DNA of 24,818 nucleotides from CAYICL01 sp964361885 (GTDB taxonomy: Bacteria > Patescibacteriota > Microgenomatia > UBA1400 > CG1-02-47-37), in assembly GCA_964361885.1 (NCBI GenBank), contig CAYICL010000007.1:1-24818 (forward strand), in the 5' to 3' direction. The notes below the pieces were generated by a model. That model was not told where the DNA came from, made no database searches, and saw only the letters and a list, made by a program, of their open reading frames with translations. This document shows, in pieces, positions 1 through 5,613 of the stretch (the first letter of the stretch is position 1; each line of letters begins with the position of its first letter). The position numbers and the translations under genes are program-made.

Positions 1-700
1 AGGATAAAAAATCCTGATAAGCAGAATTCAGTTCACGGTTAGGCAAAATCCGGTCGTCAATAAAGTGGATAATCGGTTCAACGCAGACAACTTTATCATC
101 GGGGATAATATTTAAAGAAGCTAATAATTTTGGCCAATAACCGGTATACATCATTAACACTGGAGCAATCTGAATTTGAGCAAAATTGGGATTTCTTAAA
201 TCATCATTGGCTACTTGTTGAACCAATTCTTTCAAACCTTTATCCAATTGAGGATTAGAAGTAAAGGCAACATAAAGATCATTAGCTTGACCGGTCAGTT
301 TCAACCAGTTTTCGACTCCTATAAGAGCCCGGTTTCCCTGATCAGTAAATAATTGCTGATTAGTTCTGGTTAAATTGGAAAAAAACGAATCCTCGATCAC
401 AATAAAAGCTGATTTTCCGGCAACTGGGCCGATTGCTTCGGCAATTTGATCGAGACGTATAATTCTGGTGATATTAGAATTGAAATCTCCATTTAAATCG
501 CCTGTAAATATAGAACATAATCCGCCAATGATAGTGGAAAATTCAGACGGCAAAGCAGAGGAGCGTAAAATTTTTTCCGAACTGGGCGATAATTGAGAAA
601 GATTTGAGCTTGGTTTTGCCTCAGCACCAATTCGCCATGGCTTATTGATAGTCGTCCGCCATTTACTATTATCAACTGAAGCTTTAACAATTTCGTTCAT
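1..700 (-). CDS. Unknown protein, N-terminal 233 residues (C-terminus beyond window edge)
   Basis: The minus strand is open without a stop from an ATG at 700-698 to the left edge. The encoded protein begins MNEIVKASVDNSKW, has no signal peptide or clear membrane segment, and looks soluble and alpha/beta with normal composition. Segments such as SAFIVIEDSFFSNLTRT and NDLYVAFTSNPQLDKGLKE resemble alternating strands and helices, but I recognise no family or catalytic motif. The ATG follows the T-run of a hairpin terminator by one base and there is no Shine-Dalgarno, so expression probably requires read-through of that terminator (see the leader features). The nearest upstream gene on the same strand encodes a TrpR-type regulator. 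Reading frame and start are fairly secure because no other in-frame ATG occurs before about residue 165; the function is not known. Confidence 0.75.
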   Translation of the reverse strand, partial: MNEIVKASVDNSKWRTTINKPWRIGAEAKPSSNLSQLSPSSEKILRSSALPSEFSTIIGGLCSIFTGDLNGDFNSNITRIIRLDQIAEAIGPVAGKSAFIVIEDSFFSNLTRTNQQLFTDQGNRALIGVENWLKLTGQANDLYVAFTSNPQLDKGLKELVQQVANDDLRNPNFAQIQIAPVLMMYTGYWPKLLASLNIIPDDKVVCVEPIIHFIDDRILPNRELNSAYQDFLS

Positions 701-728
701 AAATAAAAAAAACCCGCTAAAGTGCGGG
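701..728 (-). terminator. Rho-independent terminator or attenuator before the unknown gene
   Basis: On the minus strand CCCGC (728-724), loop ACTTTA and GCGGG (717-713) form a 5-bp all-GC stem, followed by eight T and then ATTT. The T-run ends at 701 and the unknown gene's ATG begins at 700. A terminator placed immediately before a start codon fits attenuation of that gene. It could instead simply end transcription from the upstream three-gene operon. Confidence 0.7.
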
Positions 729-790
729 GGAGGGAAGTACTTAATAAATTAATTAACTACGGTAAATTCCGCCCGCACTGAAGCAGGGCG
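722..790 (-). promoter_or_regulatory. Candidate attenuator with mutually exclusive stems
   Basis: Four segments on the minus-strand RNA can pair in alternative ways. Segment 1 CGCCC (790-786) pairs with segment 2 GGGCG (774-770). Segment 2 GTGCGGG (778-772) also pairs over 7 bp with segment 3 CCCGCAC (728-722). Segment 3 CCCGC pairs with segment 4 GCGGG (717-713) to make the terminator. Pairing 2:3 would therefore prevent the terminator, while 1:2 would allow it. This is the same logic as trp-type attenuators. The pairings are read directly from the sequence; the regulatory role is inferred. Confidence 0.5.
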
Positions 791-846
791 TGATGTCCTT
801 TGACTACGCTCAGGATAAAGTTGCTTAAAACAAAAATAATATTCAT
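757..846 (-). CDS. Candidate 29-residue leader peptide
   Basis: A short ORF starts at ATG 846-844, about 21 nt after the predicted transcription start, and ends with TAG at 759-757. The product would begin MNIIFVLSNFILSVVKGHHA and is rich in Ile, Leu, Val and Phe. It overlaps attenuator segments 1 and 2 and ends before segment 3. Ribosomes that reach the stop would tend to cover segment 2 and favour the terminator, whereas stalling earlier would free it. There is no Shine-Dalgarno. A chance ORF of this length is possible, so the call rests on its position within the leader. Confidence 0.35.
   Translation of the reverse strand: MNIIFVLSNFILSVVKGHHALLQCGRNLP
796..815. repeat. Short hairpin repeat-like element
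   Basis: TCCTTTGACTACGCTCAGGA has complementary ends (TCCT/AGGA). From memory it resembles a short CCTTCGACTACGCTCAGG-type element scattered through many environmental genomes. Only one copy is in this window, so its repeat status cannot be tested here. Confidence 0.25.
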
Positions 847-850
847 ATTA

Positions 851-880
851 TTATATTACTATGGTAATACAGTAATATAA
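851..880. promoter_or_regulatory. Perfect 10-10-10 inverted repeat, candidate operator
   Basis: TTATATTACT (851-860), a 10-bp spacer and AGTAATATAA (871-880) form a perfect inverted repeat. The half-site GTAATA occurs at 864-869 and 872-877 and on the other strand at 859-854. The right arm covers the -10 box of the minus-strand promoter, so a bound protein would block transcription. The TrpR-type regulator encoded at 909-1184 is the obvious candidate ligand, but this is inferred from proximity. Confidence 0.6.
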
Positions 881-901
881 CAGAAAAAGTTAGTTTGTCA
901 A
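874..901 (-). promoter_or_regulatory. Sigma-70-type promoter for leader and unknown gene
   Basis: On the minus strand there is a perfect -35 TTGACA (901-896), a 16-nt spacer and a -10 TATATT (879-874). The expected start is near 867, giving a leader of roughly 165 nt before the unknown gene. A second possible -10, TATAAT, lies at 855-850 but lacks a -35; starting there would remove the leader peptide start. Confidence 0.65.
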
Positions 902-908
902 GCGGGAA

Positions 909-1184
909 TTATTTTTTGGGGAAGAGGCGGTTGAGGATGAGTTGATAACCACCCCGGCCGCGATGAAGCCAAAAAGCGACCCGGGTGACAGTAGTGGTAG
1001 AGACTTGGAGTTTTTTGGCAATCTGAGAGTAAGACAGGCCCTGATGTAAAAGTTTAGCGATCTGGAAACGCTGGGAGAAAGTGTCAATTTCCTGGGCAGT
1101 CAATAAATCGCGGAAGAAAGCCGAGGCTTCGCTAAGATTTTTAAGTTTCAGGATTGCTTGATACAAGAATTTTGTTTCTGTCAT
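909..1184 (-). CDS. TrpR-superfamily (YerC/YecD-like) DNA-binding regulator
   Basis: This 91-residue all-helical protein matches the small TrpR/YerC group of helix-turn-helix repressors. Residues about 25-50 (LLTAQEIDTFSQRFQIAKLL) form the dimer-core type helices. LSYSQIAKKLQVSTTTVTRV, about residues 50-70, is a clear helix-turn-helix. Length is normal for the family, in which E. coli TrpR binds DNA with tryptophan and the YerC ligand is not well established. Its ATG overlaps the preceding stop in a TAATG arrangement, so it is translationally coupled as the third gene of a three-gene operon. A promoter with a perfect inverted repeat lies directly downstream, and control of that promoter is the likely role. 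Whether it senses tryptophan cannot be judged from this sequence. Confidence 0.85.
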   Translation of the reverse strand: MTETKFLYQAILKLKNLSEASAFFRDLLTAQEIDTFSQRFQIAKLLHQGLSYSQIAKKLQVSTTTVTRVAFWLHRGRGGYQLILNRLFPKK

Positions 1185-1936
1185 TATTTTTCTTCAGCCG
1201 AGGAAGTAGCTTTTGGAGCAGCTGACTGCGTGGAATTGGTAGGTTCCAGGCTGGCCGGATTGTTTTTGCCGGGAATAGATAAGGCAGTTTTGACTTCATT
1301 CACATCGCCGTTTTTATCCAAAGTAACAATAGCAAAAAAGTTGTCCGCCAGCTCCAGATCTTCGGCAGTCGGTTTGGCAACATCTTTAATAAATAACTCG
1401 GTTTTAGCGCTGATAGTCAGGACTTTATTGTTAACCGTGATTTTATTACCGTCAACGACTTGGATCGGACCGGTGATAAATTGCCGGGCTTGAGGCGGTT
1501 CAGGCTGATTGAGGGTTAATATGCGGCTAGCTTGAAAGGTTTGATTATCGGTTAAAAGAAAACCAAGGGCAAGAATGAAGTCATTAGGTTTAAGATCGTT
1601 TAAGGTTAAGGCCTTTTGGCCGGAAGATTTAACGATGGCGGTGGAGTCGGTTAACTTAACAGTATAGATTTGAGATTTGTAATCAAGTTCAATTGCTTGA
1701 GAATTAACGGCCTTGATAATACCAATATAGGCTTTTTTACGGGGTAGTTTTTGTTTTTCGGTTAAGACTTCTTTGATGGCGGTCAAGTCTTCTCCGGCGG
1801 TTTCTTTAAGCCGTTCCTTGATTTTTTGAGTAACTGAAGAATCGGTCGCTTCCTGGGCTTGAGCTGACGGAACGCTTAAGTTTAATAGATTTAAACTAAT
1901 AATTAAGCCGGAGATTAAAATTAAGATTGGTTTCAT
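1184..1936 (-). CDS. Secreted protein with DUF5666-like beta repeats
   Basis: The 250-residue protein has a clear signal peptide: MKP, a hydrophobic stretch of about 20 residues, then a likely signal-peptidase I site after AQA near residue 27. The mature part starts with a charged helical segment (about 30-65). Two beta-rich modules follow, one beginning IGIIKAVNSQAIELDYKSQI (about 72-145) and one beginning TGPIQVVDGNKITVNNKVLT (about 155-215). This resembles the short OB-like or DUF5666-like repeats of secreted proteins. The tail is Ser/Ala/Thr-rich and low complexity. It overlaps its upstream neighbour by ATGA and its downstream regulator by one base. There is no lipobox. I assign no biochemical function; a cell-surface or periplasmic binding role is a guess. 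Confidence 0.7.
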   Translation of the reverse strand: MKPILILISGLIISLNLLNLSVPSAQAQEATDSSVTQKIKERLKETAGEDLTAIKEVLTEKQKLPRKKAYIGIIKAVNSQAIELDYKSQIYTVKLTDSTAIVKSSGQKALTLNDLKPNDFILALGFLLTDNQTFQASRILTLNQPEPPQARQFITGPIQVVDGNKITVNNKVLTISAKTELFIKDVAKPTAEDLELADNFFAIVTLDKNGDVNEVKTALSIPGKNNPASLEPTNSTQSAAPKATSSAEEK

Positions 1937-2373
1937 TCTGGCAACTCAATTTTAGTAGTTGAATAAGTTAAAACCAGGTTTTGGGTTTGAGTCGTGCCGG
2001 TTTCATCAGCAGCCACCAAAGAGATTTCGTTATAACCTTTAATCAGGCTGAACTTAAAAGAAAAGATACCGTCGCTATCGGCGGTAGTAATTTGATTATC
2101 TTTTTCGGTCATTAAGGCGACAACGGCATCAGGCCAGGCGATACCGGATAAAGAAATCTCGCTTTGATCAATTAAATCGAAATTTTCATGAGAAGTAATA
2201 GTCAAAAGTTTTTGATTTTGGTCAGCCTGGGGAGTGGGTTGAGGGGTTTGAGTTTGAGAGATTTTTTTGGCTTTTTGCTGTTCTAAGGACCGGTTGGCAG
2301 TATAGATACCAACGGTAATAATTAAACCTATAATCAAACCGGAAAGGACAGCAATTAAAACTTCTTTTTTCAT
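1933..2373 (-). CDS. Membrane-anchored protein with one Ig-like domain
   Basis: The 146-residue protein starts MKKEVLIAVLSGLIIGLIIT, one N-terminal membrane segment (about residues 5-26). A Gln/Thr/Pro-rich linker (about 35-55) follows. An extracytoplasmic domain of about 85 residues contains ENFDLIDQSEISLSGIAWPD and a GIFSFKFSLIKGYNEISLVA pattern, typical of bacterial Ig-like or carboxypeptidase-regulatory-like beta sandwiches. It is the first gene of the operon with the secreted protein and the TrpR-type regulator. It has its own canonical promoter and an AGGTAAG Shine-Dalgarno-like stretch before the ATG. The domain assignment is by pattern only. The partner or ligand is unknown. Confidence 0.65.
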   Translation of the reverse strand: MKKEVLIAVLSGLIIGLIITVGIYTANRSLEQQKAKKISQTQTPQPTPQADQNQKLLTITSHENFDLIDQSEISLSGIAWPDAVVALMTEKDNQITTADSDGIFSFKFSLIKGYNEISLVAADETGTTQTQNLVLTYSTTKIELPE

Positions 2374-2394
2374 AAATCTTACCTAAGCTTTGGC

Positions 2395-2424
2395 ACTATA
2401 TCACTCTTGAGATAAAATTGTCAA
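2395..2424 (-). promoter_or_regulatory. Promoter of the three-gene minus-strand operon
   Basis: On the minus strand there is a perfect -35 TTGACA (2424-2419), an 18-nt spacer and a -10 TATAGT (2400-2395). The predicted start near 2388 gives a 5' UTR of about 15 nt that contains AGGTAAG before the ATG at 2373. The -35 overlaps the -35 of the divergent promoter. Confidence 0.6.
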
Positions 2425-2446
2425 GAAAGTAAAGTTATGTTAGGAT
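2418..2446 (+). promoter_or_regulatory. Promoter of the metallo-hydrolase/dnaB pair
   Basis: TTGTCA (2418-2423), a 17-nt spacer and TAGGAT (2441-2446) match sigma-70 elements moderately well. The -10 ends 7 nt before the ATG at 2454, so the transcript would be leaderless. This supports ATG 2454 over the upstream in-frame ATG at 2445, which would lie inside the -10 box. Confidence 0.45.
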
Positions 2447-2453
2447 GGGAGTC

Positions 2454-3101
2454 ATGGAGATTATATATCTAGGACACAGCGCTTTTTTATTCAAACACAG
2501 ACAGGTAAGGGTAGTGACTGATCCGGTAGGCAAGGCGGCCGGATTTAAGCAAATCAAGACAGAAGCAGACGTAGTCACGATATCCCATGACCATTTTGAC
2601 CATAATGATTTAAGTTTAATCGAGGGGGAGCCGATGATAATTAACGGACCGGGAGAGTATGAAGTTAAAGGCGTCTATATCACCGGCATCCAGAGCTTCC
2701 ATGATAATAAACAAGGGAAAGAGAGAGGCAGAAATACTCTATACACTTTTGACATTGATGATTTAAGGATTTGTCATTTGGGTGACTTAGGCGATAAGCT
2801 GACAGATAAAAACCTGGAAATCCTGGGCGGAGTGGATGTGTTGTTAGTGCCGGTGGGCGGTGGTTTCACCTTAAGCCCAAGTTTAGCGATGGAAGTAATT
2901 AAGCAAGTTGGACCGTCAATAGTGATACCAATGCATTTTAAAACCACAGAACATAATGACAAGTTTGCCAAACTATCCGGAGTGGAGGAGTTTATCAAGA
3001 TAAGCAACCTGGAACCAAGGCGGGAAAAGAAGCTAAGTTTAAAAAAGATAGACCTGGCTGAAGAAACAGAATTAGTAGTTTTGGACAGATATGGCCGGTA
3101 A
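2454..3101 (+). CDS. Metallo-beta-lactamase-fold hydrolase (UlaG/Lactamase_B_3-like)
   Basis: The 215-residue protein starts MEIIYLGHSAFLFK, the usual first strand of small UlaG-like Zn hydrolases. The metal motif HDHFDH is at residues 45-50, followed by a GPGEYEVKGVYITGI strand. A HLGDLGD segment (about 104-110) supplies the next ligands, and a late IPMHFKT segment carries a further histidine. This places it in the Lactamase_B_3 group of uncharacterised metal-dependent hydrolases; substrates range from phosphodiesters to lactones, so none can be named. I chose ATG 2454 because the in-frame ATG at 2445 falls in the predicted -10 box and the family usually begins at this strand. The end overlaps dnaB by 11 nt, so the two are probably co-transcribed. 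Confidence 0.85.
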   Translation: MEIIYLGHSAFLFKHRQVRVVTDPVGKAAGFKQIKTEADVVTISHDHFDHNDLSLIEGEPMIINGPGEYEVKGVYITGIQSFHDNKQGKERGRNTLYTFDIDDLRICHLGDLGDKLTDKNLEILGGVDVLLVPVGGGFTLSPSLAMEVIKQVGPSIVIPMHFKTTEHNDKFAKLSGVEEFIKISNLEPRREKKLSLKKIDLAEETELVVLDRYGR

Positions 3102-4410
3102 TGTCAGAATACCACCTTCAAGTTTGGAAGCGGAGCAGTCGGTTTTAGGAGCGTTATTAATCGATAAAGACGCAGTCGTGGAAGTGTCACCGGTTTTGAA
3201 AGCCTACCATTTTTACCATGATAAACATGTCAAGATTTATGAGGCAATTCTGGAGCTGTATGACTCAAGAGAACCGGTTGATGTAGTGACGGTGGCAGAG
3301 AAACTAAAAAGCAGCAAAGCATTAAAAAAAGTTGGCGGGGCTTCGTATTTAACCGAACTGGTAAATCAAGTTCCGACCAGCGCTCATGCGGAAAACTACG
3401 CCAAGATTGTCAAAAACTTAGCCACTAAAAGAGAACTGATTTCTCAAGGATCAAAACTAGTGGAGGATTCGTTTGACGAAAGCAAGGCTTTAGAGATAAT
3501 TCTGGATGAGGCGGAAAGAGCCCTTTTTTCTTTGTCCCAACAGCATTTAACCAGAAACTTTATTCCCATTAAAGATGCCTTGGCCGAGTCATTTGACAGA
3601 TTAGACGAGCTGCATAAAACCGCCAGCGGTATCAGGGGAGTCCCAACAGGCTTTAGGGATATGGACAATGTTCTAGCGGGTTTACAAAAAAGCAACTTAA
3701 TCATTTTGGCAGCCAGGCCGGGCGTCGGGAAAACCAGTTTGGCTTTGAACATGGCTCAATACGTAGCGGTGGAGCAAAAGATTCCGGTGGGGTTTTTCTC
3801 TCTAGAAATGAGCCAAGAGGAGTTGGTAGACAGACTGTTGGTGGCCCAGGCAGATATTGACGCCTGGAAATTAAAGACAGGCAAGCTAAACGAAAAAGAT
3901 TTTGCTTCTTTATCTGATGCCATGGGGGAGTTGGCAGAAGCACCTTTGTTTGTTGACGATACGCCGGGCATGTCGATTATGGAGATGCGTACCAAAGCCA
4001 GGCGATTGCAGGTAGAGCATGGAGTGCAAATGCTGGTAGTGGACTATTTGCAGCTGGCCCATTCGAGAAACCTGGAAAACCGGGTGCAGGAAATTTCAGA
4101 GGTATCGATGGGGTTAAAGAACTTAGCCAGAGAGTTAAAAGTGCCGATTTTGGCTTTATCGCAGTTATCCAGAGCCGTAGAGCACAGAGGCGGGCCGAAA
4201 AAGCCCCAGCTGGCGGATTTAAGGGAATCGGGCGGCATTGAGCAGGATGCTGACGTAGTCATGTTTTTGTACCGGGAAGACGAAGAGGATTTGGAAAACA
4301 TGAAGCTGTATGTAGCCAAACACAGAAACGGACCTTTAGCGACAGTCGACTTGAGGTTTAGAGGTGACAGGATCAGGTTTTACGGAGTGGAGAAAAGACG
4401 GGAGAAATAG
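3091..4410 (+). CDS. dnaB: Replicative DNA helicase DnaB
   Basis: This 439-residue protein has the full DnaB layout. The N-terminal helical DnaB_N domain (about 5-105) includes PSSLEAEQSVLGALL. A linker follows, then the RecA-like ATPase domain (about 175-437). Walker A ARPGVGKTS lies at about 207-215 and the Walker B region VVDYLQL at about 315-321. The SQLSRAVEHR and LRESGGIEQDAD segments are the usual DnaB H3/H4 motifs near the C-terminus. DnaB unwinds duplex DNA ahead of the replisome as a hexamer. Length is normal for the family, with no intein. It overlaps the upstream hydrolase gene by 11 nt, suggesting one transcript. A minus-strand tRNA follows, and no terminator is apparent. Confidence 0.97.
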   Translation: MAGNVRIPPSSLEAEQSVLGALLIDKDAVVEVSPVLKAYHFYHDKHVKIYEAILELYDSREPVDVVTVAEKLKSSKALKKVGGASYLTELVNQVPTSAHAENYAKIVKNLATKRELISQGSKLVEDSFDESKALEIILDEAERALFSLSQQHLTRNFIPIKDALAESFDRLDELHKTASGIRGVPTGFRDMDNVLAGLQKSNLIILAARPGVGKTSLALNMAQYVAVEQKIPVGFFSLEMSQEELVDRLLVAQADIDAWKLKTGKLNEKDFASLSDAMGELAEAPLFVDDTPGMSIMEMRTKARRLQVEHGVQMLVVDYLQLAHSRNLENRVQEISEVSMGLKNLARELKVPILALSQLSRAVEHRGGPKKPQLADLRESGGIEQDADVVMFLYREDEEDLENMKLYVAKHRNGPLATVDLRFRGDRIRFYGVEKRREK

Positions 4411-4421
4411 ATTTAAAGTTG

Positions 4422-4507
4422 TGCCGAGGGAGGGAATCGAACCCTCACGGTCGGTGAAGACCACAGGTTTTTGAGACCTGCCTGTCTACCAATTCCAGCA
4501 CCTCGGC
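4422..4507 (-). tRNA. tRNA-Leu (anticodon CAA)
   Basis: On the minus strand the acceptor arms GCCGAGG (4507-4501) and CCTCGGC (4429-4423) pair perfectly. The D-arm contains TGGTAGACA. The anticodon stem CAGGT/ACCTG encloses the loop CTCAAAA, giving anticodon CAA, which reads UUG. A long variable arm (TGGTCTTCACCGACCGT region) marks a class II tRNA, and the T-arm is GAGGG-TTCGATT-CCCTC. The discriminator is A at 4422. CCA is not encoded (ACAA follows), so a CCA-adding enzyme is required. It lies between dnaB and efp, which are both on the opposite strand. Confidence 0.95.
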
Positions 4508-4509
4508 TC

Positions 4510-4537
4510 TTGCGATAAAAAAGATTTGGCATATAAT
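4510..4537 (+). promoter_or_regulatory. efp promoter, predicted leaderless
   Basis: A perfect -10 TATAAT (4532-4537) ends 8 nt before the efp ATG. A -35-like TTGCGA (4510-4515) lies 16 nt upstream, just outside the 5' end of the divergent tRNA gene. Transcription would start at or next to the ATG. Confidence 0.6.
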
Positions 4538-4545
4538 TCTACCAT

Positions 4546-5103
4546 ATGATTAATGTTAATCAGCTGCGAAACGGCACCAGCTTTGAGATAGAAGGCCAGC
4601 CTTACCTGGTTTTAAAATATGAGTTTACCAAGATGGGGCGGGGGAATGCAGTGATCAAAGTCAGGGTGAGAAACTTAACCACCCAGGCAGTGACAGTGAA
4701 AAGCTTTACCTCAGGCAATCATGTTCAGGACATTGGTTTGACTAAAAAAAAGATGCAGTATTTATATAGTGATGTTAACAGCTGTTTTTTTATGGATCCG
4801 GTCAGTTATGAACAGATAGAGATTGATAAAGAACTACTCAAAGAACAGAAGCCATATTTAAACGACGGCATGGAAGTTGTGGTATTATTTTGGGAAGAAA
4901 AAGCCTTGGCAGTCGAGTTGCCAACGAAATTAACTTTAAAAGTCAAGGAAACCGGACCGGGAGAAAAAGGCAACAGTGTGTCGAATATGTACAAGCAGGC
5001 TGTTTTAGAGAATGGTTTGGATATAAAGGTGCCTTTGTTTATTAAACCAGGAGAGAAGATTGTGGTTGATACCAGAAGCGGTGAGTATATCGCCAGAGCC
5101 TAA
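4546..5103 (+). CDS. efp: Translation elongation factor P
   Basis: The 185-residue protein has the standard three-domain EF-P layout. The KOW-like N-domain (about 1-63) contains LRNGTSFEIEGQPYLVLKYE, followed by the OB domain (about 66-127) and the C-terminal domain (about 128-185) with the signature NSVSNMYKQAVLENGLDIKVPLFI. EF-P binds between the ribosomal P and E sites and relieves stalling at polyproline. The tip of the functional loop reads TKMGRGNA, so the residue that is lysine in E. coli is arginine here (Arg32). Arginine-type EF-Ps in some Proteobacteria are rhamnosylated by EarP; no such gene is in this window. No Shine-Dalgarno precedes the ATG; a TATAAT 8 nt upstream predicts a leaderless mRNA. 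Confidence 0.95.
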   Translation: MINVNQLRNGTSFEIEGQPYLVLKYEFTKMGRGNAVIKVRVRNLTTQAVTVKSFTSGNHVQDIGLTKKKMQYLYSDVNSCFFMDPVSYEQIEIDKELLKEQKPYLNDGMEVVVLFWEEKALAVELPTKLTLKVKETGPGEKGNSVSNMYKQAVLENGLDIKVPLFIKPGEKIVVDTRSGEYIARA

Positions 5104-5105
5104 AT

Positions 5106-5136
5106 TAGCGTCTAGCGTCTAGCTTTTAGCTACTAG
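5106..5136. repeat. Heptad repeat array (TAGCGTC-type), first copy
   Basis: Four period-7 units, TAGCGTC TAGCGTC TAGCTTT TAGCTAC, followed by TAG, run from just after the efp stop into the 3' end of the minus-strand gene, whose stop codon lies inside the array. A second array of the same unit lies at the other end of that gene. Confidence 0.75.
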
Positions 5137-5556
5137 AATAATCAAAGTCACAACTATAATCTGCCAGACTAAACCCCAAGGCAGATCAAGTTTGTGATGA
5201 AGCCGGCTTTGTAAGTGTTTAATCGATGAGAACGGAGGGAAGTTCCAGTCGAAAATAAGATAGGGTGCTTCCAACCAGTCAGGCAGTTGACTGACAAACA
5301 TCATAATCAATAAATAGAGGCTGGGGACGGTGGGGGCAAAAATCAAGTAACCCAATAAATAGCCGATAAAAGCGTCAGAAAGAGAGACAGCAATGGTATT
5401 TAAGCGACTACGTTGAGTTTTCCGGGTGCGAAAGTCCCAGTGAGGGAAAAGATCGGCTAAAAAGTGAAGACCGATGTTTAAGGGGATGCCAAAGTACGGG
5501 TTGGGGATAAGTTTGGCAATTGAAGCGCCGATAAGAGCATGAGAGGCATTAAGCAT
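5119..5556 (-). CDS. Small integral membrane protein, possibly YdjM/DUF457-like
   Basis: The 145-residue protein starts MLNASHALIGASIAKLIPNP. It has about four hydrophobic segments, including FIGYLLGYLIFAP (about 63-75), SLYLLIMMFVSQLP (about 79-92) and a C-terminal LVWQIIVVTLIILVA. Conserved-looking His/Asp pairs occur as HFLADLFPHWDF (about 31-42) and LPDWLEAP. This resembles the HxxxDxxPDxD pattern of membrane-bound metal-dependent hydrolase-like YdjM/DUF457 proteins, but the match is loose and no activity is claimed. It is transcribed opposite to efp and lgt and flanked by heptad repeat arrays, the 3' one containing its stop codon. Its -10 TATACT ends 7 nt before the ATG, again predicting a leaderless transcript. 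Confidence 0.7.
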   Translation of the reverse strand: MLNASHALIGASIAKLIPNPYFGIPLNIGLHFLADLFPHWDFRTRKTQRSRLNTIAVSLSDAFIGYLLGYLIFAPTVPSLYLLIMMFVSQLPDWLEAPYLIFDWNFPPFSSIKHLQSRLHHKLDLPWGLVWQIIVVTLIILVAKS

Positions 5557-5563
5557 GAAGTTT

Positions 5564-5569
5564 AGTATA
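5564..5569 (-). promoter_or_regulatory. -10 box of the small membrane protein gene
   Basis: TATACT on the minus strand (5569-5564) ends 7 nt before the ATG at 5556. No -35 is obvious; the heptad array occupies its place. Confidence 0.5.
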
Positions 5570-5597
5570 TAGCGTGTAGCGTCTAGCGTCTAGTTTA
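5570..5597. repeat. Heptad repeat array, second copy, between two divergent -10 boxes
   Basis: Units TAGCGTG TAGCGTC TAGCGTC TAGTTTA repeat with period 7 in the same orientation as the first array. They fill almost exactly the space between the divergent -10 boxes at 5564-5569 and 5600-5605. Confidence 0.75.
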
Positions 5598-5599
5598 GC

Positions 5600-5605
5600 T
5601 ATACT
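5600..5605 (+). promoter_or_regulatory. -10 box of lgt
   Basis: TATACT ends 8 nt before the lgt ATG at 5614 with no Shine-Dalgarno between, so the mRNA is predicted to be leaderless. A -35 would fall inside the heptad array and is not recognisable. Confidence 0.5.
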
Positions 5606-5613
5606 ACAAATAT

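Noticed and set aside
701..870. T-box riboswitch in the leader
   Set aside because: The conserved T-box sequence (AGGGUGGNACCGCG) and specifier loop are not seen; the leader-ORF attenuator fits better.
1158..1493. 111-codon open frame on the plus strand
   Set aside because: It is antisense to the secreted-protein gene, which has a clear signal peptide and overlapping operon neighbours.
2445..2453. Start of the metallo-hydrolase at ATG 2445
   Set aside because: That ATG lies in the predicted -10 box; ATG 2454 matches the family's first strand and the leaderless pattern.
5106..5597. Heptad arrays as a CRISPR
   Set aside because: Units are only 7 nt and contiguous with no spacers, and no cas genes are present.
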